DNA of 64,000 nt from Methylophilus rhizosphaerae (GCF_900100975.1 NZ_FNFX01000001.1:685820-749819), one strand, 5' to 3'; shown: positions 36,380 to 46,373, counted from the first letter of the stretch. A program made the numbers and translations. Notes: generated from the letters alone by a model not told the origin.

Positions 36380-36778
36380 TTATTCAAACTCAACACTATA
36401 AATAATCTTTTCTTTCTCTTTTTTCGGTTCCTTATTTGAAATTATTACAGTTGGAGTTGTTTTCACTGGCACAACTGGTTTAATTTCAACCTGTTTGATT
36501 GTAATTGGTTCTTTCACTGGCAAAGCCTCAATTGCTTTCTTAATTGGCTCTAAAGGAGCCGTTTTAACAACCTCCTTAATAGTAGGAGTAGGACTAACCT
36601 CTTTTATTGGCTCTATGGGCTTTGGTGCAACCATTGGCTTTGGTTTAGCCACTGGTGGAACTACCTTTGCAGGTAGCTCTATTGTTTCCAATATATCAGT
36701 AGCAGATTCTTCTTTCTTACTGCAACCAGTAGCCAATACAACCATTAAGCATGCTGAAAATATATGTAGTTTATTCAT
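36380..36778 (-). CDS. Proline-rich lipoprotein
   Basis: 132 residues. Signal peptide with lipobox ATGC, then a long Pro/Lys-rich, TonB-like extended region (VAKPKPMVAPKPIEPIKEV). It could span the periplasm. It follows the ATPase gene by 2 bp, so it is co-transcribed, and may be a channel-bridging component. No homologue recognised. Confidence 0.65.
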   Translation of the reverse strand: MNKLHIFSACLMVVLATGCSKKEESATDILETIELPAKVVPPVAKPKPMVAPKPIEPIKEVSPTPTIKEVVKTAPLEPIKKAIEALPVKEPITIKQVEIKPVVPVKTTPTVIISNKEPKKEKEKIIYSVEFE

Positions 36779-36780
36779 GA

Positions 36781-39162
36781 TTAAGCTGCCTCCTTAATAT
36801 CAGGATATTGAGCTTTCACTTCTGCTACCAATACTTCCAATTCTTCAGTGCTGATGCCATGAATTTTAACGATATCAGAACGTGGAAATAATGCTCTTTT
36901 GAATCTAACTAAAGCTAGTCCAGGTCTTTCCAATGATTTCTTGTTAGCTTCAGTGTATAACGCTCTCACTGGATTGTTAGGATCAGTCATGTATTCTGAT
37001 AAACCTCTGTATTTATCAAGTTCATCACTGCTGTTCTTTCTGTCATAAATCAATTTGGTAGCATCAAGGTCCCCTGCAAATTTCATTGCATGTGCTTCAG
37101 GGTGGCTTGCATCAAACTCTGGACTTCTCATGAAGTTATTACTTGTAGTTGCAAAGTCAATCGGATTGCCTTGTGGTGCTGAACTAGTTACAACTTTGAT
37201 TTTACCAATCACTTCAGACATGAAATTATCAGTATCTTCATTGTCAGTCTCTAACATTACATAGTTTGAGAATGATAATAACAATGCATGTGCTTTCTCT
37301 TTTGAACCTAACTTATTAATCAAGTTAGTTAAATGTTGAGTAGCAAATATGTATGAAACACCTCTACTTCTACCTTTTTGTGATTGATCAACATCGTCGT
37401 CAGAAATAATATCTTGGCATTCATCAATAATAAGCATTACTTGGGTTTGAGTTTTGTCATTTCTCCAATCTGCCTTTCTTTGTGCAAGTGCATTACTTAA
37501 TCTAGCTTTCAAAAGTTGTGTAATGATTCGACCAGCATTACCGTATTTTTCTGGTGGTAAAGAAACACCATATTTAGCACCTTTAAGAATGTCTAATATA
37601 TCAATATCACTTGTTTCTGAATCAGCCCAATCATACAAAGATTCGTTTTGTGTTAATGGTGATAACCATGACATGAAGTTTGCAAAGAAGCTTTGAATTG
37701 TTTCTTGGTTTTCTTTGTTTTGATTCAAAGTAATATAATCAAGAATCTTAGTAATACCCTTATCACTAAATAAGTTTGGATGGAATTCCAAAATTGAAAC
37801 AATAGGATGTGAAAACTTACCATCAATGAATGTTCCTACTTCAGTCAACATTTTACCTAATTTGATTATGTAGTTAGTGCTTCCAGATATTGAAGATGTA
37901 GCCTTCATAAAATCTTCACTTTGATTATCAAGTGATTTCATTTCTAAAAGTTTTTGTCTTGTTAAAAGTGAGTAATAAAGTAATTCAGCACCACCCAATC
38001 TAAATATCTCATTTGCACCAGCATTTTGATTTGAACCACTTGCATTCAAAATAACTTCAACAATTTGTTCAGGTCTTAAATCACCAAATATCATTAAGTT
38101 CTTAACTAAATGTGGAGCAATGATTGCATCTAAAGTTGCTTCCAATTCATAAGCTAAATCACCTTTACCATCAAGAACTAAATAACCCATTTTCTTACCT
38201 GACATTCTTTCAATGGCATATAACTTGTATGCTAAATATCTTAAATATCTAGATTTACCACCACCAGATTTACCAAACACAAATAAATGCGTATATAAAT
38301 CTTGTAATGTGAAACCAATTGTATTGCCAGATTCAGGAGCATTGATATCGCCTTGATCTTGGAAATTACCTAATGCAGTTCCAGATTCAATATATGGTGT
38401 TGAATCTTTTAATGCATTTGAAATTTGATTAACCAATGGATTACTTAATTTTTCACTATTAACGAATTTCTCATTTAATGTTCCACCATGAGCACCAACT
38501 TGCTTTCTTAATTCAAGAGCTCTTTTCATATCTTCACGATAGCTAGATGCAAATATAATGAAAGCTGGAACTATGTATAAAAAGGTCGTGAAAATCCAAG
38601 AATCAATATTCAAATTGATTGCTATATAAGCCAATGCGATAGATAAAAATATACCCATTGGTTTTAAGAATGTTTTCATATTCACCATGAATAAGAATTT
38701 AGCTACAAGCATGACTGTTAGAAATGTGCCTACAATACTTCCGATTACACTAGCAATCATAAAAAAGTTGAATGAAGAGGCAATATTACCCAAGCCAGTA
38801 ATTCCTAAAACATTAAGTAAAATCATCAATGAAAATACGATGGCAATATAAAGCTGTGAGATTCCAGGATCACTACCACCATTCCAATCTTTAGGTAAAC
38901 ATAGACCTGCGATTTTCTTACCAGACTTTGATAATATGGTTCTATTTTTTGTATTCCTCAAATCTGCTGGAACGATTGAAGAGCTATAAATACCACCCCT
39001 TTGAGTGATTTCATTAGTCCACTCTAAAGCTTCCTTTTGCATACCTTTCACATTCAAAAAAACAACTAAACCTTTCCATTGTTTAATGATGTGAACAACC
39101 TTACTAAAAAAAGTATTCACTGGTTTTAGTTTATCTACTGCCTTATCTAATTTGTCTTTCAT
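36781..39162 (-). CDS. Membrane-anchored VirD4/TraG-class ATPase (first of two)
   Basis: 793 residues. Three or four membrane helices lie between about 100 and 206. The ATPase domain has Walker A GKSGGGKS at 297-304, YLVLDGKGD following, Walker B LIIDECQD, and a sensor-like YIFATQ. This is the coupling-protein/HerA-FtsK class, not VirB4-like by its anchor. It is cotranscribed with a coiled-coil membrane protein upstream and the Pro-rich lipoprotein downstream. A role in recruiting DNA or protein substrates to a secretion channel is likely. Confidence 0.82.
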   Translation of the reverse strand: MKDKLDKAVDKLKPVNTFFSKVVHIIKQWKGLVVFLNVKGMQKEALEWTNEITQRGGIYSSSIVPADLRNTKNRTILSKSGKKIAGLCLPKDWNGGSDPGISQLYIAIVFSLMILLNVLGITGLGNIASSFNFFMIASVIGSIVGTFLTVMLVAKFLFMVNMKTFLKPMGIFLSIALAYIAINLNIDSWIFTTFLYIVPAFIIFASSYREDMKRALELRKQVGAHGGTLNEKFVNSEKLSNPLVNQISNALKDSTPYIESGTALGNFQDQGDINAPESGNTIGFTLQDLYTHLFVFGKSGGGKSRYLRYLAYKLYAIERMSGKKMGYLVLDGKGDLAYELEATLDAIIAPHLVKNLMIFGDLRPEQIVEVILNASGSNQNAGANEIFRLGGAELLYYSLLTRQKLLEMKSLDNQSEDFMKATSSISGSTNYIIKLGKMLTEVGTFIDGKFSHPIVSILEFHPNLFSDKGITKILDYITLNQNKENQETIQSFFANFMSWLSPLTQNESLYDWADSETSDIDILDILKGAKYGVSLPPEKYGNAGRIITQLLKARLSNALAQRKADWRNDKTQTQVMLIIDECQDIISDDDVDQSQKGRSRGVSYIFATQHLTNLINKLGSKEKAHALLLSFSNYVMLETDNEDTDNFMSEVIGKIKVVTSSAPQGNPIDFATTSNNFMRSPEFDASHPEAHAMKFAGDLDATKLIYDRKNSSDELDKYRGLSEYMTDPNNPVRALYTEANKKSLERPGLALVRFKRALFPRSDIVKIHGISTEELEVLVAEVKAQYPDIKEAA

Positions 39163-39189
39163 ATTGAATTCTCCTTATAAATGTTTATT

Positions 39190-40080
39190 TTAATTGCTGT
39201 ATTTTTGTTTGATTTCTTCTAACTGCTTTTCCATATCAGCATTTATAGAAGTGGTTTCTTCAGAGCCTTTATCTTTGATATTGGCTATATTCTTCTCACC
39301 ACTTGCTTTAATTCTAGTGATACTTTCTTCTGCTGCCTGATCAAGTTTCTTATCCTGAATTTTAATTTCTGTAGCTTGAGCATTAAAATCTTCTGCTGAG
39401 ATATTTCCAGATGCATAACTTTCTTTTAATGCTTTTGCTTTAACTGTTATTTCTGCTTTTCTCTCACTTAATAATTTTTTTACATTAGCAATCTGTGAAT
39501 CCACTTCATTTTCAACATTGCTAACTTGTTTGCTCAAAGCCACTTGATGTTTAACTCCATCAACCATTGGTTTACCAACTAAGCCCATAAATAAACCCAT
39601 TGAAACAAGAAAAAGAGCTAACCATTTAGAAGTTTTTCTTCTTAAATAAATTGAATATCTATTAACAAACAATCTATATCTGTGTTCTTCATAAGTTGAA
39701 TCTTCAATATTGTTGAAATGGTTTGGAGCACTTCTGATTTTATCTATAGTTGAATAATAAAAATAAAAAGGCATACCTTGTGATTCTGGTGAACCATATA
39801 CAAATGTGCCTAAGTAATTTGCTATCTTAGATTTATATGTTAATAAACCTAAACTCCCTTTATCTTGATTAGCCCATACTTTATAACCAGACCAAAAATA
39901 ATCAATTTCATTTCTTGGGTCTGTATCCATTAAAAAATTAACCATTTCATGGTCATTTTCAATTTTCTTTAATGAATCCAATACATCTTCTTTAAAGATA
40001 CTATCAAATTCAAGTGCAACGGTTTCTTTAATGATATTTGATATATTAAAGTCCGAACTTTCTAAAATTTCTTGATTCAT
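39190..40080 (-). CDS. Membrane protein with long coiled coil
   Basis: 296 residues. One membrane helix about 155-175 (WLALFLVSMGLFMGLVG). A coiled coil rich in Lys/Glu/Ala follows (about 185-295, ending EEIKQKYSN). N-terminal 150 residues unrecognised. It is 27 bp upstream of the ATPase gene; a partner in the same complex is plausible. Confidence 0.65.
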   Translation of the reverse strand: MNQEILESSDFNISNIIKETVALEFDSIFKEDVLDSLKKIENDHEMVNFLMDTDPRNEIDYFWSGYKVWANQDKGSLGLLTYKSKIANYLGTFVYGSPESQGMPFYFYYSTIDKIRSAPNHFNNIEDSTYEEHRYRLFVNRYSIYLRRKTSKWLALFLVSMGLFMGLVGKPMVDGVKHQVALSKQVSNVENEVDSQIANVKKLLSERKAEITVKAKALKESYASGNISAEDFNAQATEIKIQDKKLDQAAEESITRIKASGEKNIANIKDKGSEETTSINADMEKQLEEIKQKYSN

Positions 40081-40129
40081 TTCATTTCTCCTATTTACAT
40101 TACGTTTTAATTTCTTATAACTATTACTG

Positions 40130-40157
40130 ACTATAAGAAATTATTCTCAGATGTAAA
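40130..40157 (-). promoter_or_regulatory. Class A promoter of the ATPase operon
   Basis: TTTACA-16-TATAGT ahead of the 40,080 gene. Confidence 0.7.
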
Positions 40158-40193
40158 TAGCAAACTAATAAATAATTTAAAATGGAGAAATAT

Positions 40194-40910
40194 ATGGATA
40201 ATGATTTTGCAAAAGAATTGGAATTATTTGATGATATGGATGCTTATTTTGATAACAAAATAAGTAATGAATCAGATAGAAGTGAATTAAGAAAGTTTTA
40301 TAATGAATCTGGTGCTAGAGATAATGAACATATCAATACACAATTCAAATTATGGATTCTTCAATCTAATGTTTTGAATGAAACAAGAGAAATGATGAAT
40401 AGCTTTGATAAAAGATTTTATGACACAGTAGCTGAGAAATTAGCAACTACTGAAAATGTATTAAATCTATTTAAAGACAACCTACTCACTGAAACAGACA
40501 ACACTATTAAGAATCATATGGAAACTGCAACTAATATGAGTAATCAAATTGCAATTAGAACTAATGATTGTATTATTGAAGTGAACCAAGCATTTACTGA
40601 ATTCAATAGTATATTAGCTGATAAAAGTAGTGAATTTACTAGCTATATTGAATCTCAAATGTCCGTCATTAGAAACGAGTTAGATGGTAAGAAAATGGCT
40701 CAAATTGCAACCACTGAGTTAATCACAACGGCAACTATGGAAATGTTCCCTAAGATTTTTAGAAGTGTAAGCAAGTCTGAACTAGCAAACTTTACTGAAG
40801 ACATGAAAAATGTTTGGAGTAAGAAAAGGATTGTAAGAGAAATTATTGTTATGTCCTCTTCAATATTTATTGGTGGTGGTCTTCTTTTCATGGTTAGTAG
40901 ATTTTTCTAA
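40194..40910 (+). CDS. Tail-anchored coiled-coil membrane protein
   Basis: 238 residues from ATG 40,194 (GGAG six bases upstream; the ATG at 40,182 precedes that RBS). The body is helical with a coiled-coil middle (about 70-180). A single C-terminal membrane helix (IIVMSSSIFIGGGLLFMVS) leaves almost nothing beyond it. It is divergent from the ATPase operon. Function unknown. Confidence 0.65.
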   Translation: MDNDFAKELELFDDMDAYFDNKISNESDRSELRKFYNESGARDNEHINTQFKLWILQSNVLNETREMMNSFDKRFYDTVAEKLATTENVLNLFKDNLLTETDNTIKNHMETATNMSNQIAIRTNDCIIEVNQAFTEFNSILADKSSEFTSYIESQMSVIRNELDGKKMAQIATTELITTATMEMFPKIFRSVSKSELANFTEDMKNVWSKKRIVREIIVMSSSIFIGGGLLFMVSRFF

Positions 40911-40925
40911 ATATAAAAAAAGGAT

Positions 40926-40952
40926 AAGCCCCTAGCAATAGGGGTTTTATTT
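40926..40952 (+). terminator. Terminator
   Basis: CCCCTA-GCAA-TAGGGG followed by TTTT. Confidence 0.85.
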
Positions 40953-41015
40953 TTTATAGGCATTGCTTTTTGAATCCTATTTCTTATAGTTAATTGATAA
41001 CTATAGGAGAATCAT

Positions 41016-41606
41016 ATGAGCAATGATAAGCATGTTGAAACAGTAAAATATCTAGTAAAAGAAAAAGGTGGTCATTACTTTAAAGGTCTGGATGAAACAT
41101 ATAGAAACAATCCTGAAATAGCTTTACATGCTATTAAACATAATCCTAATTTGAGTATTATGGAAAAAGCTAATGATGTGATTAGAGACAATAAAGCAAT
41201 CGCATTACTTGAACTTAAATCAAATGCTAGGTCTATTGGTTTTTTAAGTGAAAGATTACGAGGTGATAAAGAAGTAGCCCTATTAGCATGTAAATATTTT
41301 GGTTCAGGACTTTCACATGTAAGCAATGAATTAAAAAATGATGAAGATGTGGTAAGTGTAGCTGTTGAAAATGATCCTTTCTCAATTTTTAAAGCCAATC
41401 CAAGTATGTTGAATAATGAAAGGGTTTTGAATATTGCTTTGAAACAATACAAATTACATGAGAAATTTTTTGATTCAATTAATGAAACAAAACATGTTGA
41501 ATTCTTAAAGCAATATGAACAAAAATATGAATTAAACCAGAAGTTGAAAGGATTATTACCTATATCAAAATCTCATGATAAACCAGTAAGAAAATTGAAA
41601 CTTTAA
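41016..41606 (+). CDS. DUF4116-like repeat protein with basic tail
   Basis: 196 residues with three to four helical repeats of about 40 residues (FLSERLRGDKEVALLACKY; VSNELKNDEDVVSVAVEND), matching DUF4116, which also occurs in Legionella proteins. It ends KLKGLLPI ... PVRKLKL, the tail seen on the LRR proteins although the fold is unrelated. Own promoter (TTGCTT-17-TATAGT) and AGGAG RBS. Candidate translocated effector. Confidence 0.72.
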   Translation: MSNDKHVETVKYLVKEKGGHYFKGLDETYRNNPEIALHAIKHNPNLSIMEKANDVIRDNKAIALLELKSNARSIGFLSERLRGDKEVALLACKYFGSGLSHVSNELKNDEDVVSVAVENDPFSIFKANPSMLNNERVLNIALKQYKLHEKFFDSINETKHVEFLKQYEQKYELNQKLKGLLPISKSHDKPVRKLKL

Positions 41607-41613
41607 TATGTAA

Positions 41614-41640
41614 TAAAAAAAGCCCCAATTCAAGGGGCTT
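41614..41640. terminator. Bidirectional terminator
   Basis: AAGCCCC and GGGGCTT stem between convergent genes. Confidence 0.85.
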
Positions 41641-41651
41641 AATTATTTGGA

Positions 41652-43112
41652 TTAACTGACTTTCATTTTCATTCTGATACCTTGCATTTTTTGTTTTGTT
41701 TGCTCCATATCTTGAGTGAATATTTCATGTGGCTTTTGTTCTTGTTTTGAACTTTGTTTTAAAGCCTCTTTCTCTTTAAGCATTACATCCAAATGTTCTT
41801 TAGGAATTACCGATTGAACATTTTCACCTCTAGCTCTCATTCGCTCTTCTTGATCAAAAATGACCTTCTTGAATTCAGGTGTTTGGTCTTCCCATTTTTG
41901 GATAGTGCCAGGTATCTCATACAAAGGCTTTGGAGCTTGTTTAATTGCCGTAGCCTCATGTAGTGGCTTGATATCCACTAAAGTAAGTGTAGGGGTCTTA
42001 GATTCAATCTTAGGACGGTTTTTAGCCCATTGTTCCATAGCATCCCAATCGGAAGAGTCAGTCTTAATTTCTGAACGGGATCTTAAATCAATCACATTAG
42101 ATTTGACTTCAGACATGTTAGGAACCTCTATAGCTTGAGTTTGAGCCTCTTTATTAGTGATAGGCATGCTATGGGTCTGTTTAACCTGATCACTAGGCTT
42201 GTAATTTTTAGCCCATGCCATATTGTCATCCCATGAGCTTTGTTCTTTCACCTCATTAGCAACTTGAATTAGATTTTTTTGAGCCGTCTGCACTTGCTCA
42301 TTAATCTTAGGGTTAGTTTTAACTATTTCTTCAACTGACTTTTTGATGTTGGAAGTAAAGGTCTGTTTATCTTGAAATGACTTATCTGTTGTTATTTCTG
42401 ATACCTTTTTTTGAATGAAGTCTTTTCTCATGAACATACCTGACTCTTCAGCAAGTGCAGCTAATTCTGGTGTTTCTCTATTAGGTTTGAATTCAGGATT
42501 ATCTTTTCTCATTGCAATCAGTTCAACTTTTCTTTGCAAAGTAGCATCTTTGATTACTTTATCTAATTCAAATTTTTTCTTAGATTCTTCAATCCATTTA
42601 TCTGTTTTGATTTCAGCTTCAACTTTATCTTTTTTAAATGTCATACCTTGAGATTTTCTATATTCAAGATAAGTGTCTTCCAAAAGTTGAATTTCATCTT
42701 TGTTTGGTTGTTGCCCTAATATTTCTTTGTCATGATAATGAAAGTAAGCCGTTTCAAATTTGTGTTTAGCTCTTACCTTATCTTCAAAAAATTCTGCATG
42801 ACTATCAGGTCTACCTGAATTAGCATTCATTACATCTTTATCTAATGCATATGCCAATTCTTTTTCTTGAATATCTTTCATCTTATGAAATGATGGGCTG
42901 TAATAGTTTTTCCAAGTTTCTAATACATAATCTTCTTTAAAACGCTCTCTGAATTCCTTACTATTCAAATTACCAAATTCAGTGGCATTTCTTGTATGAT
43001 CAATATAATTACGAACTTGACTAAAACCCCAATTTTCATTTTGGTCTTTTGCAATGAAAGGTGTGTCTTTAAATTCCTTTCTTACTAACTTAATTAAATC
43101 TTCTTGTTTCAT
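41652..43112 (-). CDS. Large charged unknown protein with paired WA motifs
   Basis: 486 residues, no signal or membrane helix. Mostly helical and Lys/Glu-rich. Two related segments occur: SWDDNMAWAKNYKPS and DWDAMEQWAKNRPKI. The C terminus ends QGIRMKMKVS, similar to the basic tail of the LRR proteins. It lies directly downstream of the second VirD4-class gene but has its own promoter (TTGATT-16-TATAGT at 43,140-43,167). A substrate or adaptor of the transfer system is possible. Confidence 0.62.
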   Translation of the reverse strand: MKQEDLIKLVRKEFKDTPFIAKDQNENWGFSQVRNYIDHTRNATEFGNLNSKEFRERFKEDYVLETWKNYYSPSFHKMKDIQEKELAYALDKDVMNANSGRPDSHAEFFEDKVRAKHKFETAYFHYHDKEILGQQPNKDEIQLLEDTYLEYRKSQGMTFKKDKVEAEIKTDKWIEESKKKFELDKVIKDATLQRKVELIAMRKDNPEFKPNRETPELAALAEESGMFMRKDFIQKKVSEITTDKSFQDKQTFTSNIKKSVEEIVKTNPKINEQVQTAQKNLIQVANEVKEQSSWDDNMAWAKNYKPSDQVKQTHSMPITNKEAQTQAIEVPNMSEVKSNVIDLRSRSEIKTDSSDWDAMEQWAKNRPKIESKTPTLTLVDIKPLHEATAIKQAPKPLYEIPGTIQKWEDQTPEFKKVIFDQEERMRARGENVQSVIPKEHLDVMLKEKEALKQSSKQEQKPHEIFTQDMEQTKQKMQGIRMKMKVS

Positions 43113-43169
43113 AGTAATTATCCTTATAGTTGTAATCTAACTATAAGAAATTTAATGTAAAAATCAAAT

Positions 43170-45395
43170 TTATTTGTTTATTCGTTCTTGATATCTTTGC
43201 AAAAATGAATTGGAATGAGGATTCAATTGTTTATCTTTAATTTTATCTAACATATCAATAACTAATGAAGCTGAATGTGTATCTGTTAATGATTCAATGA
43301 AAACTTCTTTACTTGCTTCATCAATGACATTCTCTTCATTAAATTTTCTTTCTTCTTCAGACATTTCTTCCATATGTTGACCAGTGTCCACCCATACTTC
43401 ATTAGTTAAATCTTCTTCAAAAGTTTCAGGCTGTTTCTCCATTACTTTATCGTCCACTTTATCTAATTTAATTTGTGTTGATGTTTGCCCATCATTGATA
43501 TGGGAAGTAATCACTTTTTTAAATCTTGAATTTTTATTAATAGATGATCCTAATTGTGGTTGCTCCATCCAATGTGGAACAACTTCTTCAATATTTTCAA
43601 ATGGCTTTTCAAGGATATAGACATCTTTAATACCTCTGAATATTCCTAAATATCTGATATGTGTATCGGATATTTCAAGCTTTGCAGATAATTCACTTGG
43701 GAATATTGTCTTGCGAGAATGTTCCTGATAATTTAGACCGATACTAGTAGAACCATTACTCTTATTAAGTGAAGTATGTAATTTATCAATGAGTTCATCA
43801 CCCATGAGCTCACATAACTTAGATGCTGTGTCGCCTATAGGAACACCCGTCACTATTAGATTTGATGAAGTTTCGCGCCAGCTATCAATATCATCTTGTG
43901 TGTATATTTTCTTTGCTTGAATCAAGTTTTGAGTGGCTATTACTCCTGCCCATCCTTTAGAACGGCCACGGTCAAAAAGCTTATCGATGATAGGTTGCCC
44001 TGTTTCATTCACAAGCTTTCCAGGAGCATGAAATTCATCAAGAAAGAATGCCCCTCTTGGTGTGATACTGTTTGGAATAGAAGGACTATCAAGTAAAGAA
44101 ATCATGTAAGTAAGCATGGCTCTAATCAAACCACTACTCATCGCACCCTCTGAATCATTAGGCTTAAGATAAATTGTTTTGATTGGGTAATCAGGGTCAG
44201 TCATGAATTTATATAGACTAATTTTCTTCCTTGGATTTTCTGGTGTTTCATACCAAAACCTAGCCAAGCTAATCACTGGATCAAGGAAGGCTTTGAAATT
44301 AATCATGATGCCCTCTGCTGTTTTTCCTTTCTCAATTGCACCTGTTTCTTTGTTTAATGAACCTACAAAATCCAATGCTTCAGGATAGTAATTCTCCATG
44401 ATGTAGAGCAATTCTTCATCGTTGCATAAACAAACATCCTTCATATCAGACCAGTCGTAATTTGATTTACCATTGTCATCTTTGAATGTCTGCATAAGAT
44501 AAACGAATAAACCAACTCCAACGGCTCTGGCTGAGTTTGACCACATAGGGTCTTTGCCTTCAGCAATTAATGCAGCAAAGAATTTCTTGATTAAACCTAG
44601 TTGTTTGTTATCTTCCGGAAAATCCCATACATAACTTCTTGAATCTGTCGGGTCTAGAATGGCATCTGTTCCATCACCTTTATAGTAAGCAGAAGTGAAT
44701 TCATACTTGGGATCAAGAACCACTACTTTTAAACCCATGTCCTGAGCTGCACGAATTTGGGTAGATAAAAATTGACTTTTTCCAGTGCCAGAAGCCCCAA
44801 TCAAAATTGTATGAGTGAAAAACCTCTTGATTGACATATAAACGGTATTAGATATTTTGGAGAACTTCCCATGCTTGATAGTCTGTTTCTCCATAATAGG
44901 AAAAAGCTTTTCTTCAGCCTCATCTAATTCCCATAATTGCAAACCTGATTTATGAACTTCAACTTGAGATTTAATAGGGTTATTAATAACATTAAATACC
45001 CCTTTGACTATCCCAATAGCACCCACAAAATAACCAAATAAAACCCTTGAATATAGTGTGTAATCCATTTTGTAATATTGAAGAGTATTGAGATATTCAA
45101 AATATCTTGCTACCTCTTGCTTGTAAAAAAATGGTATGAAGTCATGGACTCTAATCTTAAACCAGTAAGTTAAATGAGTTAAATATTGCCTATCAACAAA
45201 CTCTGTGGCCGGCGGTGTAGGAAAGAAGCTCGGATTGATATACCAAGTGATAGCTGTGGCTATAAAAAATCCTGAAAAGGCAAATAACGTGGATTGATAC
45301 AACATATCTGAAAGATAAATTACTTGAGTATTACCATCATCAATTCTTGAAGTATCCCTTATAAATCTAACGACTGTCTTGATATTATTAGCCAT
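43170..45395 (-). CDS. traD: Type IV coupling protein TraD/VirD4-like (second ATPase)
   Basis: 741 residues. Two membrane helices (about 33-52 and 115-135). Walker A GASGTGKS at 200-207 followed by LKVVVLDPKYEF; Walker B GAFFLDEFHAPGKL; then GVIATQNLIQ. The C-terminal 130 residues are acidic, as in coupling proteins that dock the relaxosome. It overlaps the small gene 45,388-45,621 by 8 bases. It should carry the MobF relaxase-DNA complex to the channel. Confidence 0.9.
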   Translation of the reverse strand: MANNIKTVVRFIRDTSRIDDGNTQVIYLSDMLYQSTLFAFSGFFIATAITWYINPSFFPTPPATEFVDRQYLTHLTYWFKIRVHDFIPFFYKQEVARYFEYLNTLQYYKMDYTLYSRVLFGYFVGAIGIVKGVFNVINNPIKSQVEVHKSGLQLWELDEAEEKLFPIMEKQTIKHGKFSKISNTVYMSIKRFFTHTILIGASGTGKSQFLSTQIRAAQDMGLKVVVLDPKYEFTSAYYKGDGTDAILDPTDSRSYVWDFPEDNKQLGLIKKFFAALIAEGKDPMWSNSARAVGVGLFVYLMQTFKDDNGKSNYDWSDMKDVCLCNDEELLYIMENYYPEALDFVGSLNKETGAIEKGKTAEGIMINFKAFLDPVISLARFWYETPENPRKKISLYKFMTDPDYPIKTIYLKPNDSEGAMSSGLIRAMLTYMISLLDSPSIPNSITPRGAFFLDEFHAPGKLVNETGQPIIDKLFDRGRSKGWAGVIATQNLIQAKKIYTQDDIDSWRETSSNLIVTGVPIGDTASKLCELMGDELIDKLHTSLNKSNGSTSIGLNYQEHSRKTIFPSELSAKLEISDTHIRYLGIFRGIKDVYILEKPFENIEEVVPHWMEQPQLGSSINKNSRFKKVITSHINDGQTSTQIKLDKVDDKVMEKQPETFEEDLTNEVWVDTGQHMEEMSEEERKFNEENVIDEASKEVFIESLTDTHSASLVIDMLDKIKDKQLNPHSNSFLQRYQERINK

Positions 45396-45621
45396 TAAAA
45401 AATCTCATAATTTCATTAAAGTAAACACTCACCCAGATTAATGCTGAAGGTAAAAGGAATAATAAATCAGTGTAATCTCTGGCTTGTATTGGATCACTGA
45501 TTTCATAGTTGTTAAGTTTGCTTTCATTATTGGAATATACTTCTTCGCAATCATTAACCAAACCAAACACTTCATGGTTGTATTCATCTAAATGCTCTTG
45601 GAATTCTTTTTCTGTGCTCAT
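45388..45621 (-). CDS. Small membrane protein coupled to traD
   Basis: 77 residues with an acidic N terminus and one C-terminal membrane helix (LLFLLPSALIWVSVYF). It overlaps traD by 8 bases. Size and place resemble small accessory membrane proteins next to coupling proteins; no homologue is recognised. Confidence 0.65.
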   Translation of the reverse strand: MSTEKEFQEHLDEYNHEVFGLVNDCEEVYSNNESKLNNYEISDPIQARDYTDLLFLLPSALIWVSVYFNEIMRFFNG

Positions 45622-45646
45622 GTGAGACTCCTTTTTATTATTATTT

Positions 45647-46045
45647 TTATGCTGCCATTAATTCATTTTGTTTTTTGCTTTTCTTATTGATTGCTAAATA
45701 AAATGAAGTGTCATTCGCTCTAAATGAGAAATACTTATTTCTTGGCTTGTGGTATACATTTTCTAAAGTGATAATCTTGCTCTTGATGTAGTAAGAGAGA
45801 GAATCACATATTTCACTATTAAGCCTTGCTAATAAATTATTATCATCATTAGATAAATTGGATTGAAAGGTAAAGCCATCCGTATCTTTCACATCAATTT
45901 GAATTGATAAAACACTATTGCTTTCTTCAACCTTTATCTTATTAACCATTTGAGCCTTAGTTAATTCACATCTCAAATGTGTTGCATATGCTTTCCATTC
46001 TTTAATAGTTGTCATTAATGGGTTAAATTCAATTGGAGTTTTCAT
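45647..46045 (-). CDS. Unknown protein in the traD operon
   Basis: 132 residues from ATG 46,045 (GGAG upstream), overlapping the stop of the preceding gene by ATGA; an in-frame start at 46,078 is inside that gene. Mixed alpha/beta with a basic C terminus (INKKSKKQNELMAA). Unrecognised. Confidence 0.6.
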   Translation of the reverse strand: MKTPIEFNPLMTTIKEWKAYATHLRCELTKAQMVNKIKVEESNSVLSIQIDVKDTDGFTFQSNLSNDDNNLLARLNSEICDSLSYYIKSKIITLENVYHKPRNKYFSFRANDTSFYLAINKKSKKQNELMAA

Positions 46046-46311
46046 AGGTATAATCTCCAAGCTAAAATTGATACACAACCCAAAACCAAAACAAGCACTG
46101 TAGCCAGATTACGAATAGTCTTATTGTTGTTGTCTATGATTAAATATGCATTGTGTAATTTTTCAGACACAACATTTAATTGATTCAAATAATACTTTTC
46201 TTGCTGATCAACATCCCTGCTTGAAAATAACAATTCATTTTCATTGTATATATCTTTTGATTGAGCATTTTTAGATATATTGAATGAATACACTTTTTCT
46301 ATTTTGTTCAT
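46042..46311 (-). CDS. Small tail-anchored membrane protein
   Basis: 89 residues, a helical body and a C-terminal membrane helix (LATVLVLVLGCVSILAW). First gene of the four-gene traD operon; promoter TTTACA-16-TATTCT at 46,337-46,364. Confidence 0.62.
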   Translation of the reverse strand: MNKIEKVYSFNISKNAQSKDIYNENELLFSSRDVDQQEKYYLNQLNVVSEKLHNAYLIIDNNNKTIRNLATVLVLVLGCVSILAWRLYL

Positions 46312-46373
46312 ATCTATCCTTAGTAGTTATAAGGAAAGAATAAGAAATTAAAAGTAAATGTAAACAGCCAAGC

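Noticed and set aside
36495-36797. Plus-strand hydrophobic ORF over the Pro-rich lipoprotein
   Set aside because: Antisense shadow of a Pro/Lys-rich reading frame, no start signals.
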